A stretch of 64,000 bases of DNA from Helicobacter vulpis (GTDB lineage: Bacteria; Campylobacterota; Campylobacteria; Campylobacterales; Helicobacteraceae), in the NCBI RefSeq assembly GCF_003660395.1, contig NZ_QXQT01000006.1:23828-87827 (forward strand), in the 5' to 3' direction. The translations under genes and the position numbers were made by a program. This document shows positions 9,146-17,948 of the stretch, one piece after another. The notes beneath the pieces were generated by a model. It saw nothing but the letters and a program-made list of their open reading frames with translations, was not told the DNA's origin and searched no databases. The first letter of the stretch is position 1; each line of letters begins with the position of its first letter.

Positions 9146-9787
9146 ATGCGCGTGTTGTGGTTTTCGTTGGCGTGCGCGGTGTTGTGGTTGGGTTGTGCCA
9201 AAAAGGGCAAGGACGCGATCTACAACCGCCCCGCGATCTTTTGGTATCAGGGGATTTTGCGCGAAATCTTGTTTATGAATTTGGAGACTGCGGATAATTA
9301 TTACTCCTCCTTGCAGAGCGAACATATCAATTCGCCCCTAGTACCCGTGGCGATGATTGCGCTAGGACAAGCCCATTTAAAGAAAAAAGAGTTTGTTTTG
9401 GCAGAGTACTACTTTGATGAATACATCAAACGCTTTGGTAATGAGAACAACATTGACTATCTTAAATATCTCAAGCTCCAAGCGCGTTATTATTCCTTCA
9501 AAAACCACAGCAAGGACCAAGAATTCATGTCCAACACCATTGGCATGCTCAATGACTTCGTAGACAAATACCCTGACAGCCGTTTTATCAATCAGGTAGA
9601 GTACATGCAAGTCAAATTTATTTTAGGGCAAAATGAACTCAACCGCGCCATCGCCAATGTCTATAGGAAGCGCCACCAAAAAGAAGGGGTAAAGCACTAT
9701 TTAGAGCGCGTGGACGAGATCTTAGAGAAAGAAACACATCCTAAGAAGTCTTACATGCCTTGGTATGTGGCGATATTCAATTGGTAA
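9146..9787 (+). CDS. bamD: Outer membrane assembly lipoprotein BamD (ComL family)
   Basis: 213 residues. Lipoprotein signal with lipobox LGCA (Cys at residue 17). The rest is helical with TPR-like repeats ([19 protein letters not shown] then [15 protein letters not shown]), the BamD pattern. It belongs to the BAM complex on the periplasmic face of the outer membrane and is needed for beta-barrel insertion, so it would serve the several OMPs in this window. ATG 9146 has AAAGGA upstream. Followed 8 bases later by lon, as in H. pylori. Confidence 0.93.
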   Translation: MRVLWFSLACAVLWLGCAKKGKDAIYNRPAIFWYQGILREILFMNLETADNYYSSLQSEHINSPLVPVAMIALGQAHLKKKEFVLAEYYFDEYIKRFGNENNIDYLKYLKLQARYYSFKNHSKDQEFMSNTIGMLNDFVDKYPDSRFINQVEYMQVKFILGQNELNRAIANVYRKRHQKEGVKHYLERVDEILEKETHPKKSYMPWYVAIFNW

Positions 9788-9795
9788 GGGTTGAT

Positions 9796-12210
9796 ATGAC
9801 AGAGAAGTTTCCAAGTGTAGTGCCAGTGATTGTAGAAGAGGAAGCGTTCATGTATCCATTCATGATTGCCCCCCTTTTTATTAATAGCGAGGCCAATATC
9901 AAAGCAGCCAACAAGGCCACCCAAGACAAGAATGATCTCATTTTCGTGGGTTGTGCCAAAAGTAACCCAAGCGACAAGGCTTTAGAAGAAAAGTTCTACG
10001 ATGTGGGAGTCATTGGGAGCATTGTGCGCAAAGTGATTTTGCCAGATAACCGCATGAAAATCCTTTTTCAGGGGATTTGTAAGGGGCGAATCCTAAGCTT
10101 GCAATCTCATGACCCTTTGGAGGCGATGGTGGATGTGATCACCTACAAGGATTACGACCATGATAAAACCAACGCCATCTTAGAGATTCTCAAGGAGAAG
10201 GTGGGTAGTTTGGCTAATGTCAGCCAATTCTTCCCCCCTGATCTCTTGCGCGCCATTGAAGACAATAGCGATCCTAATCGCATCGTGGACTTGGTTGCCT
10301 CCGCCCTGCGCTTAAAAAAAGATCAGTCCTATAAACTCTTTGCCAATGACAACACCGAAGAGAGACTCCTCGATCTCATTGATTTGGTGATGGAAGAAAT
10401 CAAAACCCAGAAGTTGCAAAAAGAGATCAAGAGCAAGGTGCATAGCAAAATGGAGCAAGTGAATAAGGAATATTTCCTTAAGGAACAGCTCAAACAGATT
10501 CAAAAGGAGCTGGGGGTAGACAAGCAACGCGATGAGGAAATCCAAGAGTACACCCAAAAACTCAGCGCGATAGAACCTTTCATCACCAAAGAAATCCACA
10601 AAGAGATCAAAAAACAGATCGAGCGCTTGAGTCGTATTCATCAAGATAGCTCCGATGTGGGGATTTTACAAAACTACATCGAATGGGTACTAGACATTCC
10701 CTTTGGGCAATACAGCCAAAAGAAGCTTTCCATTAGAGACGTAGAAAAACAGCTAGATGCCGATCACTACAGTTTAGAAAAACCTAAAGAACGCATTGTA
10801 GAGTACTTTGCCACGATGGAGCTCTTGCGCTTGCGCCAAACCGAGAGCAAGGAAACTAAGGGCACAATCCTGTGTTTTTATGGCCCTCCGGGGGTGGGTA
10901 AGACTAGTTTGGCTAATTCCATTGCTAAAGCCATCAAGCGCCCCTTAATCCGTATCGCTTTGGGGGGGTTAGAAGATGTCAACGAGTTAAGGGGACATCG
11001 GCGCACTTACTTAGGGTCTATGCCCGGGCGTATTGTACAAGGCTTGATTGAAGCTAAGAAGATGGATTGCGTGATGGTACTAGATGAGATCGACAAGGTG
11101 GATAAGAGCATGCGTGGCGATCCAGCCAGCGCGCTTTTGGAGATTTTAGATCCCGAACAAAACACCAATTTTAGGGATTATTACACAAACTTCAATATCG
11201 ATCTCTCCCAGGTGATCTTCATTGCCACTGCCAACGACACCACCACAATTCCCCCCCCCTTGCGTGATCGCATGGAATTCATTGCGGTATCTAGCTACAC
11301 CCCCCAAGAAAAAGAACAAATCGCGCGCAACTACCTCATCCCCCAAGAGCTCAAAAAGCACGCGCTCAAACCTACTGAAGCGCTTTTCACCCCAGAAGCA
11401 ATCAAGCTTATCATTGAAAAATACACCCGTGAGGCGGGGGTGCGGGGCTTGAGGCGCGCGCTGGCCAGTATCATGCGCAAATGCGCTAAGAAAATTTTGC
11501 ACAGCAGTGAGGAAAAAGCACTCAAAGAAGAGGGCAAGACTAAAATCAGAAGACAGCGTAAAATCCACATCACAGCAGACAATGTGCCAGAGTTTCTAGA
11601 TAAAATCATCTTTGAGATTGACCCTATAGATCAAGAAGATGCCATAGGGATCGTCAACGGTTTGGCATGGACGAGTGTTGGGGGAGATGTGTTAAAAATT
11701 GAAGCGATGAAACTCAAAGGTAAGGGGAATTTAAAACTCACCGGAAGTTTGGGCGAAGTGATGAAAGAATCCGCGTATATCGCCCATTCCGTGGTGAAAT
11801 CGCGCATTGATGAGGAGGTACTCATCCCCAAAAAGAAAAAGCCCAAAGAGGGCAAGATTTACCAACTCTATGACATCCATTTGCATGTCCCTGAGGGGGC
11901 GACCCCTAAAGATGGCCCCAGCGCAGGAATCACGATGGCCACTAGCATCGCTTCTATCTTGTGTGAAAGAAAAGTGCGTTGCGATGTAGCGATGACGGGC
12001 GAGCTCACTCTAAGCGGGCGGGTCTTGCCCATCGGTGGCTTAAAAGAAAAGCTGATCGCTAGCTATAAGGCCGGGATCAGAACCGCCTTGATCCCTGAAA
12101 AGAATTACCAAAGAGATTTAAAAGACATCCCCACGGAGGTGCAAGAGAATATGGAAATCAAGCCCGTGCGTCATATTGAAGATGTGTTAGAAGTGGCTTT
12201 GGTGCCCTGA
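9796..12210 (+). CDS. lon: ATP-dependent protease La (Lon)
   Basis: 804 residues. N-terminal substrate domain, coiled region (about 200-260), AAA+ domain with Walker [10 protein letters not shown] (near 363) and Walker B VMVLDEID, then the C-terminal peptidase. The catalytic Ser is in KDGPSAGIT (near 708) and the Lys in GGLKEKLIA. It degrades misfolded and regulatory proteins in the cytoplasm. ATG 9796 has TAAGGG five bases upstream; an earlier in-frame GTG/ATG region inside bamD is not needed. A C9 run at 11251-11259 encodes three prolines in the conserved AAA+ segment and is in frame. Confidence 0.97.
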   Translation: MTEKFPSVVPVIVEEEAFMYPFMIAPLFINSEANIKAANKATQDKNDLIFVGCAKSNPSDKALEEKFYDVGVIGSIVRKVILPDNRMKILFQGICKGRILSLQSHDPLEAMVDVITYKDYDHDKTNAILEILKEKVGSLANVSQFFPPDLLRAIEDNSDPNRIVDLVASALRLKKDQSYKLFANDNTEERLLDLIDLVMEEIKTQKLQKEIKSKVHSKMEQVNKEYFLKEQLKQIQKELGVDKQRDEEIQEYTQKLSAIEPFITKEIHKEIKKQIERLSRIHQDSSDVGILQNYIEWVLDIPFGQYSQKKLSIRDVEKQLDADHYSLEKPKERIVEYFATMELLRLRQTESKETKGTILCFYGPPGVGKTSLANSIAKAIKRPLIRIALGGLEDVNELRGHRRTYLGSMPGRIVQGLIEAKKMDCVMVLDEIDKVDKSMRGDPASALLEILDPEQNTNFRDYYTNFNIDLSQVIFIATANDTTTIPPPLRDRMEFIAVSSYTPQEKEQIARNYLIPQELKKHALKPTEALFTPEAIKLIIEKYTREAGVRGLRRALASIMRKCAKKILHSSEEKALKEEGKTKIRRQRKIHITADNVPEFLDKIIFEIDPIDQEDAIGIVNGLAWTSVGGDVLKIEAMKLKGKGNLKLTGSLGEVMKESAYIAHSVVKSRIDEEVLIPKKKKPKEGKIYQLYDIHLHVPEGATPKDGPSAGITMATSIASILCERKVRCDVAMTGELTLSGRVLPIGGLKEKLIASYKAGIRTALIPEKNYQRDLKDIPTEVQENMEIKPVRHIEDVLEVALVP

Positions 12211-13043
12211 TGCGTGTTGGCATTGTGGGTTTAGGGCTCATGGGGGGGTCTATGGGGTTGGCTTTGCAGGAGGTACGCGCGCAATTAGGGATTAAGAGTC
12301 TAGTGGGCTTTGATCGCCACGTCTTGCACGCCCAAATGGCCTTGAGTTTGGGGTTGGTGGAGGAATGCGTGGAGTTTAGCCAGATTCAAACATGCGATCT
12401 GCTCATTTTGGCCACTCCTGTAGAGGGAATCATCCACATCTTAACGCATCTACAACCCCCACCCACAAGCACTATCATTGAGTTGGGGGGGGCTAAGGAA
12501 CAAATTGTCTGTGCGATTCCTGACACTTTGCGCCCCCAAGTGGTGGCCAGCCACCCGATGTGTGGGACAGAGTTTCATGGTCCTAAAGCCGCCTTAAAGG
12601 GCTTGTACAAGAATAAGATCGTGATCTTGGTGGATTGTGAATACAGCGCAGACACCCATTTACAACGCGCTAAAGAAGTCTTTAGTGCGCTAGGGATGCA
12701 AATGGTAAAAATGGGCGCGCAAGCCCATGATCAGCATGTGGCTTTTGTGAGCCACCTGCCCCATGCTATTAGTTACGCCCTAGCCAACGTGGTGCTCGCC
12801 CAAGAAAGCCCACAGGATATTCTCTCTTTAGCCGCAGGGGGGTTTAGGGATATGAGCAGGCTCTCTAAAAGCGCGCCGGACATGTGGAAAGACATTTTTA
12901 GGCAAAACCAAGCCCATTTATTAGAGGCCCTAGAACTCTTCATCGCAGAGATGCAACGCACTAAAAGTATGTTGGAAGCCCAAGAATGGGAGGCGTTGCG
13001 CGTATGGATGCAAAAGGCCAATTGTTTGCAAGAATTCATGTAG
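12210..13043 (+). CDS. tyrA: Prephenate dehydrogenase
   Basis: 277 residues. Tyrosine synthesis: prephenate plus NAD+ to 4-hydroxyphenylpyruvate. The NAD-binding motif is at the start (GIVGLGLMGGSMG). The conserved His segment is ASHPMCGTEFHGP, and the second His/helix segment is SHLPHAISYALA. The lon TGA and this ATG share one base (TGATG), so translation is coupled; the lon-tyrA order is that of H. pylori. No ACT or chorismate mutase domain is fused. Confidence 0.94.
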   Translation: MRVGIVGLGLMGGSMGLALQEVRAQLGIKSLVGFDRHVLHAQMALSLGLVEECVEFSQIQTCDLLILATPVEGIIHILTHLQPPPTSTIIELGGAKEQIVCAIPDTLRPQVVASHPMCGTEFHGPKAALKGLYKNKIVILVDCEYSADTHLQRAKEVFSALGMQMVKMGAQAHDQHVAFVSHLPHAISYALANVVLAQESPQDILSLAAGGFRDMSRLSKSAPDMWKDIFRQNQAHLLEALELFIAEMQRTKSMLEAQEWEALRVWMQKANCLQEFM

Positions 13044-13052
13044 AGGAATTTC

Positions 13053-13319
13053 GTGGAAGCCCAATTGATGAAACTTGCCATTGAAACCTATAAGATCACT
13101 TTAATGATCTCTTTACCCGTGCTCTTAGTGGGCTTGGTTGTGGGGCTATTGGTGAGCATTTTCCAAGCCACGACCCAAATTAACGAGATGACTCTCTCTT
13201 TCGTGCCTAAAATCTTAGCGGTGATCGCGGTAATCGTACTCACCATGCCATGGATGCTCAACATGCTCTTAGATTACACTAGCATGCTCTTTAAGCTCAT
13301 CCCCAAGATCGCTTCATGA
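13053..13319 (+). CDS. fliQ: Flagellar export apparatus protein FliQ
   Basis: 88 residues, the family length, with two membrane helices (a LMISLPVLLVGLVVGLLVS stretch, and KILAVIAVIVLTMPWML) joined by the FQATTQINEMTLSFVPK loop, which is very conserved. It is part of the core flagellar type III export gate. The start is GTG 13053, five bases after AGAGGA, and gives exactly the usual N-terminus (MEAQLMKLAIETYK). It follows tyrA by 9 bases and a terminator follows it. Confidence 0.96.
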   Translation: MEAQLMKLAIETYKITLMISLPVLLVGLVVGLLVSIFQATTQINEMTLSFVPKILAVIAVIVLTMPWMLNMLLDYTSMLFKLIPKIAS

Positions 13320-13328
13320 AGGCAACCC

Positions 13329-13357
13329 AAGCCTCAAGAGGAAACTTGAGCTTTTTT
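13329..13357 (+). terminator. Rho-independent terminator after fliQ
   Basis: CTCAAG (13333-13338) pairs with CTTGAG (13345-13350) over a six-base loop. The stem can extend by AAG/CTT with one bulged C, and TTTTTT follows. It closes the bamD-lon-tyrA-fliQ unit. Confidence 0.75.
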
Positions 13358-13421
13358 GGACTTCCAGTCTGATCGTCTCAAAGCTAGCGCGTTTAAGCTC
13401 ACCTGCATGGGATAGAGCCCC

Positions 13422-13663
13422 TCAATAGCGCAATCCACACCGCTCAAAGCGCTTCTCAAGCGCGTTCACTCTGTCTTCAAGAGTGCAAATCTGAGTGGCT
13501 AAACTAATCTTGTCCGTTTTCAAGCGTTTAATTTCCTTAAGATAACTCTGCTCTTTAAGACAATTAGACAGTTGCTTGGCAAATCTGTATCCCCTTATGT
13601 TGGGCGATTTGTATTTGGGTCAAGCTTTCTTGTCTGAGCTGACAAACACGTTGGTTTTCTCAT
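13422..13663 (-). pseudogene. Small coiled-coil protein gene broken by a one-base frameshift
   Basis: Minus strand. ATG 13663 has AAAGGA upstream and reads about 15 codons (MRKPTCLSAQTRKLDP) before meeting a stop in its own frame. A second frame continues at the same place (KYKSPNIRGYRFAKQL and on) and ends with a heptad-like coil rich in Lys, Leu and Glu (LEDRVNALEKRFERCGLRY) at TGA 13422. Adding one base near 13615 joins the two into about 80 residues. I do not recognise the family. The gene sits alone between fliQ and murB, where gastric Helicobacter genomes may differ. Treat as a decayed or mis-sequenced small gene. Confidence 0.45.
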
Positions 13664-13741
13664 TGTGTCCTTTATCTAGGGATTCATGGCTATAAGCTAC
13701 ACCCTTCGATGGTAGTCCAACTTAACTTAATACAGTCTTGC

Positions 13742-13747
13742 TATAAT
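13742..13747 (+). promoter_or_regulatory. -10 element for murB
   Basis: Perfect TATAAT. Transcription from about 13754 would exclude the GGAGGG at 13748-13753 from the message, which argues for the downstream GTG start of murB. Confidence 0.55.
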
Positions 13748-13782
13748 GGAGGGTTTGAGAATTGACTAAAAAAAGGTGCGTT

Positions 13783-14547
13783 GTGGTTGTGGATTTCTCC
13801 AAGTACTCTAGCGTGAAGATCGGGGGCAAGGTGGAGGTAGCGTTATTGCGCACGTATGGGAATTATGAGGTGCAAATGGTAGGGTTGGCTAATAATCTCT
13901 TGGTTTCTCCACATGCGCACAACTTAGCGATCTTGGATCGCTGTTTTGAGGGGATTGAAGATAAGGGGCGTTTTATAGAAGTGGGGGCAAGGACTAGCGC
14001 ACAGACTCTTTTTAAGTATTTCAGGGATCATAACTTAGCAGGGTTAGAATTTTTAGGTGCGTTACCCGGGAGTGTGGGGGGGTTGGTGAAAATGAATGCG
14101 GGCATGAAAACATATCAAATGAGCGATGTGATCTTGCAGGCTAATGTAAATGGGGTGTGGTTGGATTCTCAGGCATTGGGGTTAGCCTATCGCTCTAGCG
14201 CGTTTAGAGGCGTGGTCTTTGGGGTACGTTTGCAAAAAACGCGTGGTTTTAGGGATGACATCTTGCAGGCGTGCAAGCGCATGCGCGCTCACCACCCTAA
14301 GAAACCCAGCTTTGGAAGTTGTTTTAAGAACCCGCCTGGGGATTTTGCAGGTAGGTTACTAGAAGCAGTGGGACTCAAGGGGTTTTGCCTCAAGCAAGTG
14401 GGTTTTTCTAGCGCACATGCCAATTTTCTCATCAATTTGGGAGATGCGCATTTCGATCAAGCTCTTGATCTCATCTGTCTAGCTAAAGAACGGGTATTTC
14501 AACATTTTGGAATATGGTTAGAAGAAGAGGTTTGTATCCTCACTTAG
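13783..14547 (+). CDS. murB: UDP-N-acetylenolpyruvoylglucosamine reductase
   Basis: 254 residues from GTG 13783. It reduces the enolpyruvyl group to give UDP-MurNAc in peptidoglycan synthesis, with FAD and NADPH. Family stretches: LEFLGALPGSVGGLVKMNAG (FAD binding, with the active GxxG loop), AYRSSAF, and FGSCFKNPPGDFAGRLLE with the catalytic region, then GFSSAHANFLINLG. The frame is also open from TTG 13762, but the -10 at 13742 and the AAAAAAAGG six bases before 13783 favour the shorter form, which also matches the known H. pylori N-terminus. Confidence 0.92.
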   Translation: MVVDFSKYSSVKIGGKVEVALLRTYGNYEVQMVGLANNLLVSPHAHNLAILDRCFEGIEDKGRFIEVGARTSAQTLFKYFRDHNLAGLEFLGALPGSVGGLVKMNAGMKTYQMSDVILQANVNGVWLDSQALGLAYRSSAFRGVVFGVRLQKTRGFRDDILQACKRMRAHHPKKPSFGSCFKNPPGDFAGRLLEAVGLKGFCLKQVGFSSAHANFLINLGDAHFDQALDLICLAKERVFQHFGIWLEEEVCILT

Positions 14548-14592
14548 ATAGCTTTAGTAAAAATCTGCTAGAATGGCAACCAAAGGATGGTG

Positions 14593-15210
14593 ATGCAAAT
14601 CAAGGTACAGGCTTTTGGAAACACCCAAACAAATTGTTATATCGCGTCTCTAGAACAGGGGGATTTTATCGTAGATCCAGGTGTGGGGGCGTGTACTTGG
14701 GTGTTAGAGAACGCTCAAAAACCATTGGCCATTTGCATCACCCATGGGCATTATGATCACATTTGGGACGCGCATGCCCTCAAAAAGGCCCTGCCCCATG
14801 TGCCCCTATACGCACCCAAAGAAGATGTATTTATGCTCACCTCTGATTGTTTTTCTCTAGGGCTCACCCCCTGTTTGCCCGAAGAGATTTGCCCAGTGGA
14901 ATGCCAAAGGGCGCACACCACTTTTGAGGTTGCCAATGTTCCTGTTACGTATTGGCATTTTCCTGGACACACTCCGGGGTGTTGCATGGTGGAGATTGCG
15001 GATGTCTTTTTCAGTGGGGATTTTATTTTCCACCGCAGTATTGGACGTTATGATTTTCCTTACTCCAATCCTGTAGACATGAAAGACTCCCTAAGGCGTT
15101 TTGAAAATCTCAAAAGTCCTTATGACAAGCCCTTGTATCCCGGGCATGGGCAACCCACAAGTCTTCAAGAAGAGCAACCCCGTATGAAGGCGTGGATTGC
15201 CCATCTCTAA
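14593..15210 (+). CDS. MBL-fold metallo-hydrolase (glyoxalase II-like)
   Basis: 205 residues. The metal-binding motif THGHYDH is near residue 55, followed by FPGHTPGC (third ligand), FSGDFIF (bridging Asp) and YPGHG near the C-terminus, the full ligand set of a binuclear metallo-beta-lactamase fold. Hydroxyacylglutathione hydrolase-like, but Helicobacter lacks glutathione, so the substrate is unknown. ATG 14593 has AAAGG six bases upstream. In H. pylori the same protein precedes thiF-motA-motB, the order seen here. Confidence 0.88.
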   Translation: MQIKVQAFGNTQTNCYIASLEQGDFIVDPGVGACTWVLENAQKPLAICITHGHYDHIWDAHALKKALPHVPLYAPKEDVFMLTSDCFSLGLTPCLPEEICPVECQRAHTTFEVANVPVTYWHFPGHTPGCCMVEIADVFFSGDFIFHRSIGRYDFPYSNPVDMKDSLRRFENLKSPYDKPLYPGHGQPTSLQEEQPRMKAWIAHL

Positions 15211-15230
15211 TTTATTTCTAAGGATATTGC

Positions 15231-16004
15231 ATGTTAGATGACGCGCAAAGAGAGCGCTACGAGCGTCATTTGATGCTTGAGGATGTGGGGGAGCAGGGGC
15301 AAGAGAAGCTCTTGAATGCTAGCGTTTTGGTGATCGGGGCGGGGGGGCTGGGATCGCCCAATCTGATGTATTTGGCAGCAGCGGGGATCGGGCGCATCGG
15401 CGTGTTGGATTTTGATATTATTGAACTGAGTAATTTGCAACGCCAAGTCATCCACACCACTGATGAGATCAACGCTTCCAAAGTCAAATCTGCACAGCGT
15501 AAGATGTTGGCTCTCAATCCGGACGTGCAAGTAGAAACCCATTTTACTAAGTTGGACGCGCGCAACGCGCTAGACCTGATCAAAGATTACGCCTTTATCA
15601 TCGATGCGACCGATAATTTTGCGAGCAAATTTCTTATTAACGATGCATGCGTGCTAGGCGATAAACCCTATAGCCATGCCGGTGTGTTGAAGTACCGTGG
15701 CCAAACCATGACGGTTTTACCCAAAAAAAGCGCGTGCTTTGCCTGTGTCTTTGACACCCCCCCAGACCCCACTCTTAACCCCATTTTTAAAGCCGGTCTC
15801 TTTGGGGTGGTGCCCGGTTTATTGGGCTGTATCCAGGCAGCCGAAGCGATCAAGTATTTTTTAGGTTTCCCCTTGCTTACGGACGCTTTGTTAGGGGTAG
15901 ATACCAAGGGCATGGTCTTTAGACGCGTGGGCGTGAAAAAAAACCCCAAGTGTCGCGTGTGCGGTGAACAAGGGATTGTGCGCTTGACAGACTATCCCCA
16001 GTAA
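15231..16004 (+). CDS. thiF: ThiF/MoeB-family adenylyltransferase
   Basis: 257 residues. ATP-binding GAGGLGSPNLMYLAAAGIG near residue 37, then the DFDIIELSNLQRQ segment and DATDNFASKF. Two CxxC pairs (CFAC near residue 165, CRVC near 246) bind zinc. The family adenylates the C-terminus of a small sulfur carrier (ThiS or MoaD). Which carrier it serves cannot be told from the window; the H. pylori homologue at the same place is annotated thiF. ATG 15231 follows AAGGA. Confidence 0.87.
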   Translation: MLDDAQRERYERHLMLEDVGEQGQEKLLNASVLVIGAGGLGSPNLMYLAAAGIGRIGVLDFDIIELSNLQRQVIHTTDEINASKVKSAQRKMLALNPDVQVETHFTKLDARNALDLIKDYAFIIDATDNFASKFLINDACVLGDKPYSHAGVLKYRGQTMTVLPKKSACFACVFDTPPDPTLNPIFKAGLFGVVPGLLGCIQAAEAIKYFLGFPLLTDALLGVDTKGMVFRRVGVKKNPKCRVCGEQGIVRLTDYPQ

Positions 16005-16024
16005 AGCAATAAGAAAGGGCATTT

Positions 16025-16795
16025 ATGGATTTAACCTCTGTGCTTGGCGTGATCTTTGCCATTGTCGCAATCAGCGTGGGCGATATTTTAGAAGGGGGCA
16101 ACCCGGTGCACGTGGTGCATGTGAGTTCTCTTATCATCATCATCCCCACGACTTTGTGTGCGGCGATGGTGGGCACACACGCCCACCATGTCAAAGCGGC
16201 CTATAAAGAGATCAAGATTGTGTTTCTCAACCCCAAGATTAACTTGCAAGAGACCATTAAGAGTATTGTGGAGTTGTCCACGATGGCGCGTAAAGACGGG
16301 GTACTGTCCCTAGAATCTAAAGTCGCCCAGATTGAAGACGATTTTGCGCGTAATGGGTTTTCTATGATTGTGGATGGTAAGGACATCAAGTCCGTACAAG
16401 AGAGCTTGGAAGTGGCTATTGAAGAATTAGAAGAGTACTACCACGGCGCAGCGCACTACTGGATCACCGCTGGGGAGAGCGCGCCCACCTTTGGGCTGGT
16501 GGGAGCGGTGTTGGGTTTGATGTTGGCCCTGCAAAAGCTGGACAATCCCCAAGAGATGGCACTGGGCATAGCCGGGGCCTTTACGGCCACAGTAACAGGA
16601 ATCATGTGCTCTTATGCGCTCTTTGGCCCCTTTGGCAACAAGCTCAAAAACAAATCCAAAGACATTCTCAAGGAGAAGATCGTGATTTTAGAAGGCGTGA
16701 TTGGCATTGCCAATGGGGACAACCCTAGGGATTTGGAGATGAAATTGCTCAACTACATCGCCCCGGGTGAGCCCAAAAAATCCATGTTTGAATAA
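16025..16795 (+). CDS. motA: Flagellar motor stator protein MotA
   Basis: 256 residues, four membrane helices. The last two, around PTFGLVGAVLGLMLALQKL and MALGIAGAFTATVTGIMCSYALF, carry the conserved prolines and the MotA signature. The cytoplasmic loop between helices 2 and 3 holds the charged residues that meet FliG (KDGVLSLES). With MotB it forms the proton-driven stator. ATG 16025 follows AAAGG, and the stop overlaps motB (TAATG). Confidence 0.97.
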   Translation: MDLTSVLGVIFAIVAISVGDILEGGNPVHVVHVSSLIIIIPTTLCAAMVGTHAHHVKAAYKEIKIVFLNPKINLQETIKSIVELSTMARKDGVLSLESKVAQIEDDFARNGFSMIVDGKDIKSVQESLEVAIEELEEYYHGAAHYWITAGESAPTFGLVGAVLGLMLALQKLDNPQEMALGIAGAFTATVTGIMCSYALFGPFGNKLKNKSKDILKEKIVILEGVIGIANGDNPRDLEMKLLNYIAPGEPKKSMFE

Positions 16796-17553
16796 TGGCC
16801 AAGAAAGCAAAAAAGGTCGAATGTCCAGCTGGAGAGCGCTGGGCGGTCCCCTATGCGGATTTCCTCTCCCTCTTACTGGCGCTTTTCATCGCCCTGTATG
16901 CCATTTCAGTCATCAATAAGGCAAAAGTCAAAGCGCTCAAAAAGGAGTTTTTGAAAATCTTTGATTACGCCCCTGTGCCCGATTCGGTGCAACCTGTTAT
17001 CCAAATCCCCCCAGCCCCCGGGGATTTGCAAAACAATGTCACAGAAGAGCGTAGCGCAAGCGAACAGTCAGTACAATCGCAAGCTACCATCACCAAAGTA
17101 GGGGAGGGGAGTGTGTTAGAACAGACCGATCAGGGAGCTATTCTCAAGCTTCCCTCTAGTTTGATTTTCACCAATCCCTATAGCGACACCATCAACGCTA
17201 GCATGCGCGAATACATTGTACGGATTGCCAGTATCATCCGCGCTTTGCCCGGTCAAGTGCAAATCAATGTGCGTGGGTATACAGACAACACCCCCATCCC
17301 CCCGGGGGTGCATTTTAAAGATCACTATGAATTGGCCGCAAGCCGGGCTTCTAAAGTGATGCGCGCCTTGATCAACGATGGAATCAGCCCCCAAAAGCTC
17401 TCCTTTACCTCCTATGGCCAAAACAACCCCATCGCCCCTAATGACAGCGTGGAGAATCGCATGCGCAATAACCGCGTTGAGATATTTTTCTCCACAGCCC
17501 CTCAAAATGTGGAAAAACTCCATTCCATCTTAGATAAGGGTCTTGAGGAGTGA
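16795..17553 (+). CDS. motB: Flagellar motor stator protein MotB
   Basis: 252 residues. Short cytoplasmic N-terminus, then one membrane helix with the proton-binding Asp (PYADFLSLLLALFIALYAIS), a linker, and an OmpA-like peptidoglycan-binding domain in the C-terminal 140 residues (INVRGYTDNTPIPPG and NRMRNNRVEIFF). It anchors the MotA/MotB stator to the cell wall. Translationally coupled to motA. Confidence 0.97.
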   Translation: MAKKAKKVECPAGERWAVPYADFLSLLLALFIALYAISVINKAKVKALKKEFLKIFDYAPVPDSVQPVIQIPPAPGDLQNNVTEERSASEQSVQSQATITKVGEGSVLEQTDQGAILKLPSSLIFTNPYSDTINASMREYIVRIASIIRALPGQVQINVRGYTDNTPIPPGVHFKDHYELAASRASKVMRALINDGISPQKLSFTSYGQNNPIAPNDSVENRMRNNRVEIFFSTAPQNVEKLHSILDKGLEE

Positions 17554-17948
17554 TCTTGCTCAAGTGGTTATTGGTGGGTTTTATGCTTTTGGGTGCGCAG
17601 CGCTTGCCTACGGGCGAAGAACTCTTAGAGGAAAACAAACCCCCCCCCAACCCCCTGAGCGCTACGCTTTACACTCAAGAGATTCCCTATCTAACTTGGA
17701 CGCGCGATTATGGGGCTAAACGCTTTAAACGCGTCTTGGAGATTGAAGCGTTGGTAGACAGGGTACATGTCGATCACGTCAGCCTTAATGCGGATCGGTG
17801 CGCTCTTTTGCCCATTTTGCCTGGATATACTCTTTTACTGCACGAGAAAATGCGTTATGAGGTCTTTTGTGATGACCCCCTGCGCGTGGAGATCAAGAGC
17901 AATTTGGGGACGCAAGTTTTACACCCCATAGAAAAGTGGTTGCCCTAG
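17550..17948 (+). CDS. Hypothetical periplasmic protein after motB
   Basis: 132 residues with an N-terminal hydrophobic signal (MILLKWLLVGFMLLGAQ). The mature part has two Cys (ADRCALLP and YEVFCDDP) that could pair. GTG 17550 overlaps the motB stop (GTGA) and GAGGA lies just upstream, so it is read from the mot message. H. pylori has a protein of similar size in the same place; function unknown. A C9 run (17640-17648) encodes three prolines. It overlaps the tail of selB by 4 bases. Confidence 0.75.
   Translation: MILLKWLLVGFMLLGAQRLPTGEELLEENKPPPNPLSATLYTQEIPYLTWTRDYGAKRFKRVLEIEALVDRVHVDHVSLNADRCALLPILPGYTLLLHEKMRYEVFCDDPLRVEIKSNLGTQVLHPIEKWLP

Noticed and set aside
9034..9325. Longer N-terminus of FliW from 9325
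   Set aside because: No family match before [13 protein letters not shown] and it would cross the bamD promoter; ATG 9034 fits the family.
11251..11259. C9 run in lon as a phase-variation tract
   Set aside because: Similar nine-base runs occur in other conserved genes (17640-17648, 35883-35891 and 57116-57124 in rpsI). They encode conserved Pro or Gly triplets and are in frame, so they follow composition.
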